Assembly: GCF_001570425.1 (NCBI RefSeq)
Contig: NZ_BCSX01000045.1
Coordinates: forward strand, 1 to 64,000
Length of the DNA: 64,000 nucleotides
Source: Mycolicibacterium brisbanense
Lineage (GTDB): Bacteria > Actinomycetota > Actinomycetes > Mycobacteriales > Mycobacteriaceae
Reading direction: 5' to 3'
Positions 44,770 to 53,650 of this stretch are shown here, in pieces. Position 1 is the stretch's first letter, and each line of letters starts with the position of its first letter. Below the pieces are notes generated by a model. That model worked only from the letters and a program-made list of their open reading frames with translations. It was not told where the DNA came from and searched no databases. The translations under genes were made by a program, and so were the position numbers.

Positions 44770-46992
44770 ATGCCGAAGTGGTGGCCCTGGGGACGGCAGC
44801 CGGAACCGGTGGCGCCGCCCGCGCCCGCGGCCCGCCCGGAACCGGTGTGGCAGCGCCTCGCCGCCGTCACGCCCACCACCGGCGACATCGAACCGACGGC
44901 ACACCTCAACGGTTTCACCGCGACGCTGACCACCTCGCACAATCCCGCCTTCACCAGACCGGTGCAACTGCTGGCAGTTGACGAGCACCATCGGCTGCCC
45001 GTGTTGGACACCGGACCGGCACAGCCAGTGCCGCCGCCCCCGGTGCCTGCGCCGCAGTCCAGGAACTGGGGACCGCGGCTGCCGAGTGTGCAGCGGGCAT
45101 ATGTCGGCACTCCTGTGCAACGGGACAGCCTGCCGGACCAACCCGCGGCCGCACCGTTGCCGGTCATCGACACCGGCGGCGAACTCAAACCTCAGCGCGC
45201 CATGGTCCAGGCCAGCGATCCCGACGAACGCCGGCCTCTCGACGCGGTAACAGACGATGCGACACCCGCCGCACTCCCCGCGCCGCCACCGACCACGGGT
45301 GAGCCACTCACCATGGCGCCCACGGCTGTCCAGCAGCCGGTCGTACCGGCGATCCAGCGCCTGAGCACCGACACATCCCCGTCACCGGCCCTCGCGCAAC
45401 GGGTTGCGGCGACGGCGCCAGCGCCTCTGCCGGCCTCATCGAGCACTGGCCCGTCCACGGCATCCGATGTCCCTGTCGCGCGTGTGTCCGAGGTCTTCAC
45501 CGCCCATCACACCCAGGTCGAGACCGCGCCGCTGCGCCACCTGCACACCGTCCAGCGCGTCGAGCGGGTCGCGCCGTCCATCCCGACGCTGGCACCGCTT
45601 CCCGTGGTGACGTCGACGCCGAACCAGCCGGTGACCCGCGGCCTGCAGGATTCACCGAAACCGTTGTCCACAACGGCAATCCAGCGGATACCCGACGCTG
45701 ACGAGCCCACTGCCGAAGCCGCCGACCCGGTCCAGCAGCCCGCGCCGGCGGTCGACTTGCCCGTTGTCGACGTCCCGGACGGTGCCCCCTCAATGCGCAC
45801 CGAGCCTGCGGTTGTCACGACCGCACCGCTCATTGCCCAGAACCCATCCCACGCGCCGGCAGCCGTGCAACGCCTGATGCCGCAGCAGAGTCCGATGCCG
45901 CGGCCGTCGGTTGCGCCAACTCCGTCGATGTCTTTGCCTCCGATGCCCTCTGAACCGTCGACGCCTTCGCCGCCGGTGAGCATCGACTCACCCGCAGTAG
46001 CCCGCCCGGACGCCGGCACACCGGCAGTCGAGCCCGTCATCGCCACCGAACTGCCGACCGTCATGGCCGAATCACCCTCGGTGAGAGGTGATTACGCGCC
46101 ACCCTTGGCGCAGCGCTCGTCGACGATGGCATCCGCCGCAGCCGAAACCCATCCGGCTCCCGTACCCCGTGCGCAACCCGTCTCCGCTTTCGCCGAGTCA
46201 CAATCGCCGACCGTGATGCGCGCGATTGGCGCCAGCCCACAGGTCGCGCCCAACCCGATGCCACCGGTCCCCGTTCCCGCCCGACGCCCGGTCACGCAGG
46301 ATCCAGTACCACCGACCGATTCGCCGGTCGCACAACGGATCAGCTTGCCCGTGGTGGACAGCACCCCCACACCGACCGCGGTGCCGCCCGTACGCAGATC
46401 CCTCCCGCCCACGTCGCCGGCCGTGCAGCGGTCCACCGGGTCGGCCCGGCGGCTCGTGGTGCTGCCTCCGATACGCGGCACGGATGATCCCGGCTCGGCT
46501 CCCAGTGTTGCCGCGGGCCGGGCCGACGGAGCCGAAGTGTTCAGCAGTCCTCGCCCGGTCGGCCTGCAGCGCATGTTCGAGGTAAGCAGCCAGCGCGAAG
46601 CACATCAGGTCAAGGCGCCCCTCACCAATGTCGAGTCGCCCCCGGCGACACCCACGCCGGAGCCCTGGAACTCCATGGACACAACACAATCCACGGCGAT
46701 CGCACACGAGTACGACGCGGCCAGCAACACCATCACCTTCGGCTCACCGGGGTTGCAGAGCATTCAGCGCGCGACCGAGGAAGCTGCGCCGGCCGCAGAA
46801 ACCGCTGCTCCGATCACCGCGGCACCGGCGATGACGTCTGCACCGGCCGCAACGGGTTCGGGTGCCGCGGCACCAGCGAGCACGGATGTCGACGAGCTGG
46901 TCAACCGGGTGTACGACGCGCTGGCCGCGCGGCTGCGGGCCGAGTTGTGGCTGGATCGGGAGAGGGCGGGCGCCCTCATGGATCTGCGATGA
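44770..46992 (+). CDS. Pro-rich repetitive protein with conserved C-terminal helix
   Basis: This 740-residue protein is dominated by low-complexity Pro/Ala/Thr/Val sequence. It contains about a dozen short xQR motifs (VQR, IQR, AQR), the same type seen in the DUF4157 protein. Only the ends look ordered: MPKWWPWGRQPEP at the start, and a C-terminal helix VDELVNRVYDALAARLR near residue 710. The gene lies between DUF6760 and the second tube gene, a position where eCIS loci carry a variable-length protein. A tape-measure or cargo-chaperone role is possible but not shown. No homologue was recognised. Confidence 0.7.
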   Translation: MPKWWPWGRQPEPVAPPAPAARPEPVWQRLAAVTPTTGDIEPTAHLNGFTATLTTSHNPAFTRPVQLLAVDEHHRLPVLDTGPAQPVPPPPVPAPQSRNWGPRLPSVQRAYVGTPVQRDSLPDQPAAAPLPVIDTGGELKPQRAMVQASDPDERRPLDAVTDDATPAALPAPPPTTGEPLTMAPTAVQQPVVPAIQRLSTDTSPSPALAQRVAATAPAPLPASSSTGPSTASDVPVARVSEVFTAHHTQVETAPLRHLHTVQRVERVAPSIPTLAPLPVVTSTPNQPVTRGLQDSPKPLSTTAIQRIPDADEPTAEAADPVQQPAPAVDLPVVDVPDGAPSMRTEPAVVTTAPLIAQNPSHAPAAVQRLMPQQSPMPRPSVAPTPSMSLPPMPSEPSTPSPPVSIDSPAVARPDAGTPAVEPVIATELPTVMAESPSVRGDYAPPLAQRSSTMASAAAETHPAPVPRAQPVSAFAESQSPTVMRAIGASPQVAPNPMPPVPVPARRPVTQDPVPPTDSPVAQRISLPVVDSTPTPTAVPPVRRSLPPTSPAVQRSTGSARRLVVLPPIRGTDDPGSAPSVAAGRADGAEVFSSPRPVGLQRMFEVSSQREAHQVKAPLTNVESPPATPTPEPWNSMDTTQSTAIAHEYDAASNTITFGSPGLQSIQRATEEAAPAAETAAPITAAPAMTSAPAATGSGAAAPASTDVDELVNRVYDALAARLRAELWLDRERAGALMDLR

Positions 46993-47020
46993 GCGCTTGC
47001 GCGAAGAGGAGACAAACACG

Positions 47021-47488
47021 ATGAGCACGCCACAACTCCCGCCGGGGGATGCTGACGAGGTGTTCGTCGGCGTGTGTTTCGCCGTCAAGTTCGACAAGAC
47101 CGATATCGGGAAATTCAGCAGCTGTGAGGGTTTCGGCTTGGAAGTGGTGATGGAGCAGCGTGAGGAGGGCGGCAACAACGGCTTGGTCTGGCAGCTGCCG
47201 ACCCGCATGAAGTACAGCAACATCAAACTGACCCGGCCGGTGGGCCCCGACAGTGCCAAGCTGACGAAGTGGATTGTCAAGGCCCTCAACGGTTTGACGC
47301 CGACCACCGGGGAGATCAAGGCGATGGATGCGGCCGGGAATCCGGTGATGACCTGGCAGCTGGAGGGGGTCGTTCCGGTTCGGTGGACCGGCCCCAGCCT
47401 GAACCTGGACTCCCCCAAGGTGTTCACCGAGACCTTGGAAATCGCCCACCACGGCTTCACCCCTGAGAAGGGCTCTCCCAATGGCTAA
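47021..47488 (+). CDS. tail tube protein (gp19-like), second copy
   Basis: This 155-residue protein is a second tube-family member. It contains CFAVKFDKTDIGKFSSCEGF and QLPTRMKYSNIKLTRPVGPD. In eCIS loci, a divergent tube protein next to the LysM gene makes the baseplate-proximal ring. Its 3' end overlaps the LysM gene by 8 bp. Confidence 0.94.
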   Translation: MSTPQLPPGDADEVFVGVCFAVKFDKTDIGKFSSCEGFGLEVVMEQREEGGNNGLVWQLPTRMKYSNIKLTRPVGPDSAKLTKWIVKALNGLTPTTGEIKAMDAAGNPVMTWQLEGVVPVRWTGPSLNLDSPKVFTETLEIAHHGFTPEKGSPNG

Positions 47489-48254
47489 CACAGCAGTCGC
47501 ACTGAAGGCCCCGCCGCCGGACAAGACCGGCGACAGTGCGCCCGACACCTGGTCGCAGCCGCAGTACGCGTTCTTGGAGCTGTGGGAGCCCAAGCACGTC
47601 AAGGGCGGCAAACCCGAACTGGGGACGCTGAAGGACAAGCTCACCTTCCAGTTCAACCCGAAAGAAGTGTCGATCACCAAATCTGCGAAGTGGGAACGTA
47701 AACCGACCAAGGAGAAGAAGGCAGGCCCACCGGAGTATTCGGGCGCCGAGCCATGCAAACTCAGCCTCGAGTTGTATTTCGATGCCACCGCCAAGGACGG
47801 GGTCGACGTGGTGGCCTCGGTGGACAAGCTCTTCGGCTGCTGCGTGCCATGCAAGGAGGTGAAGAAGGGCGAACAGGCCATGCCGTTCCTGGTGGTGTTC
47901 AACTGGGGCCAGGTCAAGAGTTTCGCCGCCTATATCAGCCAGGTGCAGGCCAAGTACACCCGCTTCGCCGCCAACGGCATCCCGATCAGAGCGGTGTGCA
48001 CGGTCAACCTGGAAGAGATCGACGTCACTCCGGATCCCAAGCAGAATCCGACATCAGGATCGCTGTCGGCCGACGACGTCCACACCGTGGTCAGCGGCGA
48101 CTCGCTGGCCCTGGTCGCCTACCGGGAGTACGGTGACCCCCAGCTATGGCGATCGTTGGCCCGCTACAACAGGATTGACGATCCGATGCGAGTCCCCACC
48201 GGTACCCGGCTCAAGCTGCCCAGGCTCGAAGCCCTGACGGCCGCGGTGGGTTGA
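47481..48254 (+). CDS. LysM-containing baseplate hub protein (gp53/Pvc7-like)
   Basis: This 257-residue protein has an N-terminal hub domain (DKLTFQFNPKEVSITKSAKW, CKLSLELYFDATAKD) and a C-terminal LysM (residues ~203-250: TVVSGDSLALVAYREYGDPQ). Tail LysM domains usually fix the hub to the spike rather than to peptidoglycan. It is upstream of the VgrG-like spike gene, as in Pvc7-Pvc8 order. Confidence 0.92.
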   Translation: MANTAVALKAPPPDKTGDSAPDTWSQPQYAFLELWEPKHVKGGKPELGTLKDKLTFQFNPKEVSITKSAKWERKPTKEKKAGPPEYSGAEPCKLSLELYFDATAKDGVDVVASVDKLFGCCVPCKEVKKGEQAMPFLVVFNWGQVKSFAAYISQVQAKYTRFAANGIPIRAVCTVNLEEIDVTPDPKQNPTSGSLSADDVHTVVSGDSLALVAYREYGDPQLWRSLARYNRIDDPMRVPTGTRLKLPRLEALTAAVG

Positions 48255-48259
48255 TCGAG

Positions 48260-50074
48260 ATGGCAACCGCAGCAAGCTTTCTCATTGACATCGACGGCAC
48301 GCCGCTGCCCGACGACATCAGCCCGCTGCTCACCTCCGCCTACGTCGACTCCAGCCTGCGGCTGCCGGACGCGTTCATGTTGCGCTTCCGCGATCCGAAC
48401 CGGATCGTCATCGAAAAGGCCAAGGTGACGATCGGCGCCAAGGTGAAGATCACTGTCGGTAGCACCCAGACCGACACACCCGAGAAGCTGATCGAGGGTG
48501 AGGTGACCGCACTGGAAGCCGAGATCGGTGGCCCCGGTTCGTTCACCATCATCCGCGGGTACGACCCGGCGCACCGGTTGTTCCGTGGCAGGCACACCCA
48601 GTCCTACACCCAGACGACGGCATCGGATGCCGTCACCCAGGTTGCCCAGCGCGCCAAGATCCAAGCCGGCCAGATCGAGCCCAGCAAAACGGTTTTCGAC
48701 CACCTCGGCCAATTCGGTCAGTCGGACTGGGAGTTCCTCGACGGGATGGCCAGACGCATCGGCTACGAGCTGACGGTCCGCGACAACAAGCTGAGCTTCC
48801 ACCCACGCCAGGACGCCAACACCGCGCCGTCCGACGACGCTCAGAAGACCGACCCGCTGGTGCTGCGCCTCGGCACCGATCTGCTGCGGTTCCGATCGGT
48901 CATCACCGCCGCCGAGCAGGTCACCGAGGTCGAGGTCCGGGGATGGGATGTGGCGCAGAAGCGCAAGATCGTCAGCACGTCACAGGCCGCGACCAAGAGC
49001 GTGGACCTACCGACGGTGAAACCCGCCGATATGGCCAAGCCGTTCGGGGAGCCGCGGTACGTGGCCTCCGACACCGCCTACCGTACACAGTCGGAGGCAG
49101 ATACCGCCGCGGCGGCGCTGACCGAGCAGATCAGCAGCTCGTTCGCCGAGATCGACGCTGTGGCACGGGGTAACCCGAAGTTGCGGGCCAATGTCGGGAT
49201 CACCGTCGACAACGCAGGCAAGCCGTTCGACGGTAAGTACACCATCACCGCCGCACGGCACCGCTACGATCCGGCCAACGGTGGTTACACCACCGCGTTC
49301 GCGGTGACGGGACGCCAGGAACGCAGCCTGTACGGTCTGACCGGGGGCGGTGCGCGACCCGCTGCCGGAGCTGGTGTCGTCATCGCACAGGTCAGCGACG
49401 CGAACGATCCGACGCACCAGGGCCGCGTGAAACTGACGTTTCCGTGGCTTTCCGACGACTATGTCAGCGACTGGGCGCGCACGGTACAGCCGGGAGCCGG
49501 AAAGAACCGGGGCGCCATGATGATCCCCGAGGTCGGCGATGAGGTGCTGGTGGCCTTCGAGCAGCAGGACCCCCAGCGGCCGTACGTGCTCGGTGGACTG
49601 TACAACGGCGTCGACACCGCAAATGCCAAGGGCACCACGCTCATCGACACAGGTTCCGGAGCAGTCAACCGGCGGTCGCTGATCTCGCGCAACGGCCACC
49701 GCATCGACCTACTCGACGACAACGGTAAGACCGAAGGCATCACGGCCGAAACCGGCGACGGGAAACTGAAGCTGACACTGGATTCCGTCGGCACCCGCAT
49801 CATCGTGCACAGCGACGGCACCGTGCTGATCGAGGGCCGCAAGGGCATCGTCGTCGACGCCGGCAACAGCGACCTCCAGCTGAAAGGCAAGAAGATCTCC
49901 GTCACCGCCACCAACGGCGTCTCGGTGTCCGGCGGTGCGGGTGCGGTGAACGTGGAAACCCAGACCGCTCTCTCGCTACAAGGCACCACCGTCAAGGTTG
50001 CGGCGAAAGCTGCCGGCGAATTCAAGGCCGGCGGCCCCAATGTCATCACCGGCGCCCCCGTCAAGATCAACTGA
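48260..50074 (+). CDS. VgrG-like spike protein (Pvc8-like)
   Basis: This 604-residue spike starts at ATG 48260. The N-terminal gp27-like part (residues ~1-370) includes RDPNRIVIEKAKVTIGAK and DWEFLDGMARRIGYELTVRD. The gp5-type OB domain (~375-460) includes GVVIAQVSDANDPTHQGRVK and VGDEVLVAFEQQDPQRPYVL. A C-terminal beta-helix repeat stretch follows. It forms the trimeric piercing needle under the tube. The PAAR tip gene is 12 bp downstream. Confidence 0.95.
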   Translation: MATAASFLIDIDGTPLPDDISPLLTSAYVDSSLRLPDAFMLRFRDPNRIVIEKAKVTIGAKVKITVGSTQTDTPEKLIEGEVTALEAEIGGPGSFTIIRGYDPAHRLFRGRHTQSYTQTTASDAVTQVAQRAKIQAGQIEPSKTVFDHLGQFGQSDWEFLDGMARRIGYELTVRDNKLSFHPRQDANTAPSDDAQKTDPLVLRLGTDLLRFRSVITAAEQVTEVEVRGWDVAQKRKIVSTSQAATKSVDLPTVKPADMAKPFGEPRYVASDTAYRTQSEADTAAAALTEQISSSFAEIDAVARGNPKLRANVGITVDNAGKPFDGKYTITAARHRYDPANGGYTTAFAVTGRQERSLYGLTGGGARPAAGAGVVIAQVSDANDPTHQGRVKLTFPWLSDDYVSDWARTVQPGAGKNRGAMMIPEVGDEVLVAFEQQDPQRPYVLGGLYNGVDTANAKGTTLIDTGSGAVNRRSLISRNGHRIDLLDDNGKTEGITAETGDGKLKLTLDSVGTRIIVHSDGTVLIEGRKGIVVDAGNSDLQLKGKKISVTATNGVSVSGGAGAVNVETQTALSLQGTTVKVAAKAAGEFKAGGPNVITGAPVKIN

Positions 50075-50086
50075 GAGGTCCAGATC

Positions 50087-50371
50087 ATGCCTCCTGCAGC
50101 ACGTGTCGGGGATATGACCGGCCACCCCGGCGCCATCGGACCGCCCGGCGTACCTACTGTGCTGATCGGCGGAAGCGCGGCGGCGACGGTCGGAACTCCG
50201 CACATCTGCGCGTTTCCCGGTGTGGTGCCGCATCCGCCGAATGCGATCATGCCGCCGGGAAGCCTGACCGTGCTCATCGGTGGAATGCCCGCGGCCCGGG
50301 TCGGGGACATGACAGGCTGCGGCGCTCCCATTGTCGGACCTGGCAGCCCGACCGTGTTGATCGGAGGGTGA
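50087..50371 (+). CDS. PAAR-repeat spike tip protein
   Basis: This 94-residue PAAR protein caps the spike. PAAR-like turns are PAARVGDMTGHPGAIGPPGV and PAARVGDMTGCGAPIVGPGS, each followed by VLIGG; His and Cys residues could hold the tip metal. It carries no C-terminal toxin extension, so cargo is not fused to this tip. Confidence 0.94.
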   Translation: MPPAARVGDMTGHPGAIGPPGVPTVLIGGSAAATVGTPHICAFPGVVPHPPNAIMPPGSLTVLIGGMPAARVGDMTGCGAPIVGPGSPTVLIGG

Positions 50372-50375
50372 ACAG

Positions 50376-50825
50376 ATGACCAACGAATTCATTGGCGCCG
50401 GTTGGAACTTCCCCATACAGGTCGATCCCACGGATGCGATCGCGCTCGCCACCGACGTCCGCGACATCGAGCAAGCCATCGAGATCATCATCCGCACCGC
50501 GCCGGGCGAACGGCCCATGAGACCCGAATTCGGCTGCCGCATCCAGGATCACCTGTTCTCACCGATGAACGACGCGACGCTGGCGGCGATTGCCAACGAC
50601 GTCCGGCGGGCGCTCGAAAGGTGGGAGCCTCGCATCGACGTGGAAGACGTGCGGGTGCTGTTCAACCGTCACGATCTGGGCATGGCCCACATCGACGTGG
50701 GATATCGGATCCGTGGCTACAACGACGAACGCAACCTCGTCTTCCCGTTCTACGTGATCCCTGACGAGCCAGGCGCACCGGAGCCGGCCGAACTGTCCCC
50801 GAGTTACCGGCGGAATGAGGTCTGA
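50376..50825 (+). CDS. gp25/gpW-like baseplate protein
   Basis: This 149-residue protein of the GPW/gp25 family has the core RDIEQAIEIIIRTAPGERPM then RPEFGCRIQDHLFSPMNDAT, the wedge-lysozyme-like fold of contractile baseplates. It is expected at the inner baseplate joining sheath and wedge. It follows PAAR by 4 bp and precedes the J protein by 2 bp. Confidence 0.95.
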   Translation: MTNEFIGAGWNFPIQVDPTDAIALATDVRDIEQAIEIIIRTAPGERPMRPEFGCRIQDHLFSPMNDATLAAIANDVRRALERWEPRIDVEDVRVLFNRHDLGMAHIDVGYRIRGYNDERNLVFPFYVIPDEPGAPEPAELSPSYRRNEV

Positions 50826-50827
50826 GG

Positions 50828-52792
50828 ATGCTGCCCGCACCGAATCTCGACGACCGGACATTTCAGAACCTGGTCGACGAAGCCCGTCGCCGGGTCCGCC
50901 AGCGCTGCCCGGAATGGTCGGATCACAACATCTCCGATCCCGGCATCACATTGATCGAGACCTTCGCGATGATGGTCGACCAGCTCATCTACCGGCTCAA
51001 CCGGGTGCCCGACCGCAACTACATCAAATTTCTGGAACTGCTGGGGATGGAGCTTCGTCCGCCCGGCGCTGCTCAGGGCGAGGCGACGTTCTGGCTGTCC
51101 GCACCCCAGCCGCAGACCATCACGGTGCGTGAGGAAACCGAGGTCAGCACCGACCGCACCGACCTCGACGAACCGATCGTGTTTTCCACCATCGAGAAAC
51201 TCGACATCGTTCCCTGCTCCCTGGACGGCGGCCGGGTCGCGACCCAGTCGGGCGGCGGCGAGCCCGTCCCGCAGAACAACGAACCCGGCACCGAATTTCG
51301 CTGTTTCTCAGAGCGTCCCGAGCCCGGTGACGCTCTGCTGATCGGACTGGACTGCGCGGTGCCATCGTGCGCGGTGCTGCTGCGGGTGGACTGCCGGGTG
51401 TCCGGCGTCGGTGTCGACCCGACCAACCCCCCATATGTGTGGGAAGCCTGGACCGGCGGCCCGGACTGGGTGCCCTGCGAACCGGGACGCGACGAGACCA
51501 AGGCCTTCAACAAGCCGGGCGATGTGATCCTGCACGTGCCACGCGGACATGTCCTCGACTCACCACCCCGGGTCGGTGGCGAAGCCAGAGGCTGGTTGCG
51601 GTGCCGACTGGTCGATACCACCCCCGGTCAGTCGACCTACAGCGAATCACCGTTCATCACATCGATTTCCGCGTGCACGGTCGGCGGCACCGCGCGGATC
51701 ATCAACGCCAGGGTGGTCCGGGACGAGCCGTTGGGGACGTCCGACGGCACCGCCGGGCAACGCTTCGGGCTGCAGCATCGCCCGGTCCTGCCATGGAACG
51801 GCACCGCGTTGACTGTCGCTGGTGAGAGCGAGACACCCTGGCAGGCCGTGGAACACTTCGGCGAACAAGATGATTCGAGTCGGTCGTTCCACATCGACCC
51901 GGTCGCCGGCGAGATCGTGTTCGGCCCGATGGTCCGCGAAGCGGACGGAGCGGTCCGACAGTACGGCAAGATCCCCCCGCGATCCGCACCGCTGGTCATG
52001 TCTGCTTACCGCACCGGCGGCGGTCGCAAGGGCAATGTCGGCGTGGGCCGCATCCGGGTTCTCAAGACCAGCGTCCCCTACGTGGCGCGGGTCGAGAATC
52101 GCCGCGCGGCTGTCGGCGGTGCCGAGGCGGAAACGGTTGACGAGGTGAAGGTCCGAGGTCCGATGCTGCTGCGCAGCCGCGGTAAGGCCGTCACCGCCCA
52201 GGACTTCGAACAACTGACCCTCGACGTGGCACCAGAGGTGGCCAGGGCCCATTGTCTGACCGCGGTCGACGCCAGGGAAGCAGGGACGGTACGAGTACTG
52301 ATCGTGCCGCACGTGGCGAGCGACGAGATGGACCTGGTACGACGCGAGGACCTCATCCCCGAACCCGAGACCATCCAGCGGATCAAGAACCATCTGAACC
52401 GGCGGCGCCTGGTCGGCGCCCGTGTGGTGGTGGAGCCTCCGCGCTACCGCGGGGTCACCGTGGTCGTGGCACTTGCGGTGCTGCCGGGCTACTCCCGCAC
52501 CCAGGTGAAAACCGATGTGCAGCGGGCACTCAACAGTCTGCTGCATCCGCTGACCGGTGGCCCCAACGGCACAGGGTGGCCCATGGGACGCGCCGTGCAG
52601 GTGCACGAGGTGGCCGCGGCACTCGCCCCGGTCGCCGGGGTGGACATGGGCCGCAAGGTGACAGTGCAACTGTTCGCCTTCGACCCCATCACCGGGGAGC
52701 GCTCCACCGAGCCCGCCGAGGTGATCCCGCTGGCGCGCAACGAACTGGCCTACGCCTTCGGTAAACACAGTGTGCGGATGGCCGACCGATGA
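50828..52792 (+). CDS. baseplate J-like wedge protein
   Basis: This 654-residue protein contains the baseplate_J pattern, e.g. CPEWSDHNISDPGITLIETF, MMVDQLIYRLNRVPDRNYIK and, in the C-terminal half, RGVTVVVALAVLPGYSRTQV. It belongs to the gp6/Pvc11 wedge class. It overlaps the tail protein I gene by 4 bp (ATGA). Confidence 0.94.
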   Translation: MLPAPNLDDRTFQNLVDEARRRVRQRCPEWSDHNISDPGITLIETFAMMVDQLIYRLNRVPDRNYIKFLELLGMELRPPGAAQGEATFWLSAPQPQTITVREETEVSTDRTDLDEPIVFSTIEKLDIVPCSLDGGRVATQSGGGEPVPQNNEPGTEFRCFSERPEPGDALLIGLDCAVPSCAVLLRVDCRVSGVGVDPTNPPYVWEAWTGGPDWVPCEPGRDETKAFNKPGDVILHVPRGHVLDSPPRVGGEARGWLRCRLVDTTPGQSTYSESPFITSISACTVGGTARIINARVVRDEPLGTSDGTAGQRFGLQHRPVLPWNGTALTVAGESETPWQAVEHFGEQDDSSRSFHIDPVAGEIVFGPMVREADGAVRQYGKIPPRSAPLVMSAYRTGGGRKGNVGVGRIRVLKTSVPYVARVENRRAAVGGAEAETVDEVKVRGPMLLRSRGKAVTAQDFEQLTLDVAPEVARAHCLTAVDAREAGTVRVLIVPHVASDEMDLVRREDLIPEPETIQRIKNHLNRRRLVGARVVVEPPRYRGVTVVVALAVLPGYSRTQVKTDVQRALNSLLHPLTGGPNGTGWPMGRAVQVHEVAAALAPVAGVDMGRKVTVQLFAFDPITGERSTEPAEVIPLARNELAYAFGKHSVRMADR

Positions 52793-53385
52793 GAGCGGGA
52801 ATCGACAACCTAGGCACGCCAATGCCTTTCATCGACACGATGCCGTCGGTGTATTGGGACGACTGGCTGGCCGCCGAACTGTGCGCCGCCTTCGACGAGG
52901 TGCTCGCACCGGTGTTCGCGACGCTGGACTGCCTGCCCGCATATCTCGACCCCGGGACCACGCCGGACGACATGCTCGACTGGCTCGCAGGCTGGATAGG
53001 TCTGACCGTGGCAGGTCGGGAACCAGCCCACAAACGACAGCTGATCACAGCGGGTGCGGCACTGCTCGGTTGGCAGGGCACCGCGCAGAGCATCCATGAC
53101 TCCGTTGTCGCCGCGTTCAACCGGGACACCGAGGTCATCGAATCAGGCTCGGCCACTTGGTCACTCACGCCGGACTCGCGTCCCGGTGGTCAGCCGACTC
53201 CGGGGCTGCTGGTTCGGGTCACCGTGACCGCCGACGACGAGGTGGATGCGCGCAGCGTCGACGCACTGGTCGACGCGATCAAACCGGCTCACATACCGCA
53301 TCGGGTCGAACTCGTCATCCGCGCGGCTCCACCTGCGCCTCCTCCGGCCGACGACACCGTCACCGAGTCCCCGGCGGGCGCCTGA
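52789..53385 (+). CDS. phage tail protein I-like baseplate protein
   Basis: This 198-residue protein has the tail protein I pattern: FIDTMPSVYWDDWLAAELCA, ATLDCLPAYLDPGTTPDDML and LAGWIGLTVAGREPAHKRQL. It is a wedge partner of baseplate J in contractile tails. It is the last gene of the structural operon. No fibre, tape-measure or further wedge gene follows. Confidence 0.9.
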   Translation: MRAGIDNLGTPMPFIDTMPSVYWDDWLAAELCAAFDEVLAPVFATLDCLPAYLDPGTTPDDMLDWLAGWIGLTVAGREPAHKRQLITAGAALLGWQGTAQSIHDSVVAAFNRDTEVIESGSATWSLTPDSRPGGQPTPGLLVRVTVTADDEVDARSVDALVDAIKPAHIPHRVELVIRAAPPAPPPADDTVTESPAGA

Positions 53386-53386
53386 G

Positions 53387-53641
53387 CTACGACCGCCAGC
53401 GCTCCCAGGCCGCCTGCTTGGATGTGCCGGACACCTCGGCGACCTGCGCCCACGAGTTCGCCGTCGCCAGCAACCGGGCCGCTTCGCCGACCTTTTCGCC
53501 GGTGTACGCCACCACTCGGAGCAGTTCGGCGAATGCCTCGCGGGTGCCCCGCGCGCTCAGCTCATCGATGCTCCGGTAGATGTGCGCCGCCAATTCACCC
53601 TCGGTCATGGCGTCCACGGGAGTGTCTGGGTCTGCCGGCAT
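53387..53641 (-). CDS. small helical protein, HTH-like
   Basis: This 84-residue all-helical protein has no recognised name. The second half, SWAQVAEVSGTSKQAAWERW, looks like a helix-turn-helix found in small actinobacterial proteins. It faces the eCIS operon convergently with 1 bp between stops, and belongs to the flanking minus-strand genes rather than to the eCIS. Confidence 0.65.
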   Translation of the reverse strand: MPADPDTPVDAMTEGELAAHIYRSIDELSARGTREAFAELLRVVAYTGEKVGEAARLLATANSWAQVAEVSGTSKQAAWERWRS

Positions 53642-53650
53642 GCGGGCATT

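Noticed and set aside
20870-53385. Prophage
   Set aside because: Tail-type genes are present, but no capsid, portal, terminase, integrase or lysis cassette, and the region carries DUF4255, AAA+ and DUF4157 genes diagnostic of eCIS.
42149-53385. Type VI secretion system
   Set aside because: There is a single full-length sheath gene and no TssJLM membrane complex or ClpV; the gene order matches eCIS rather than T6SS.
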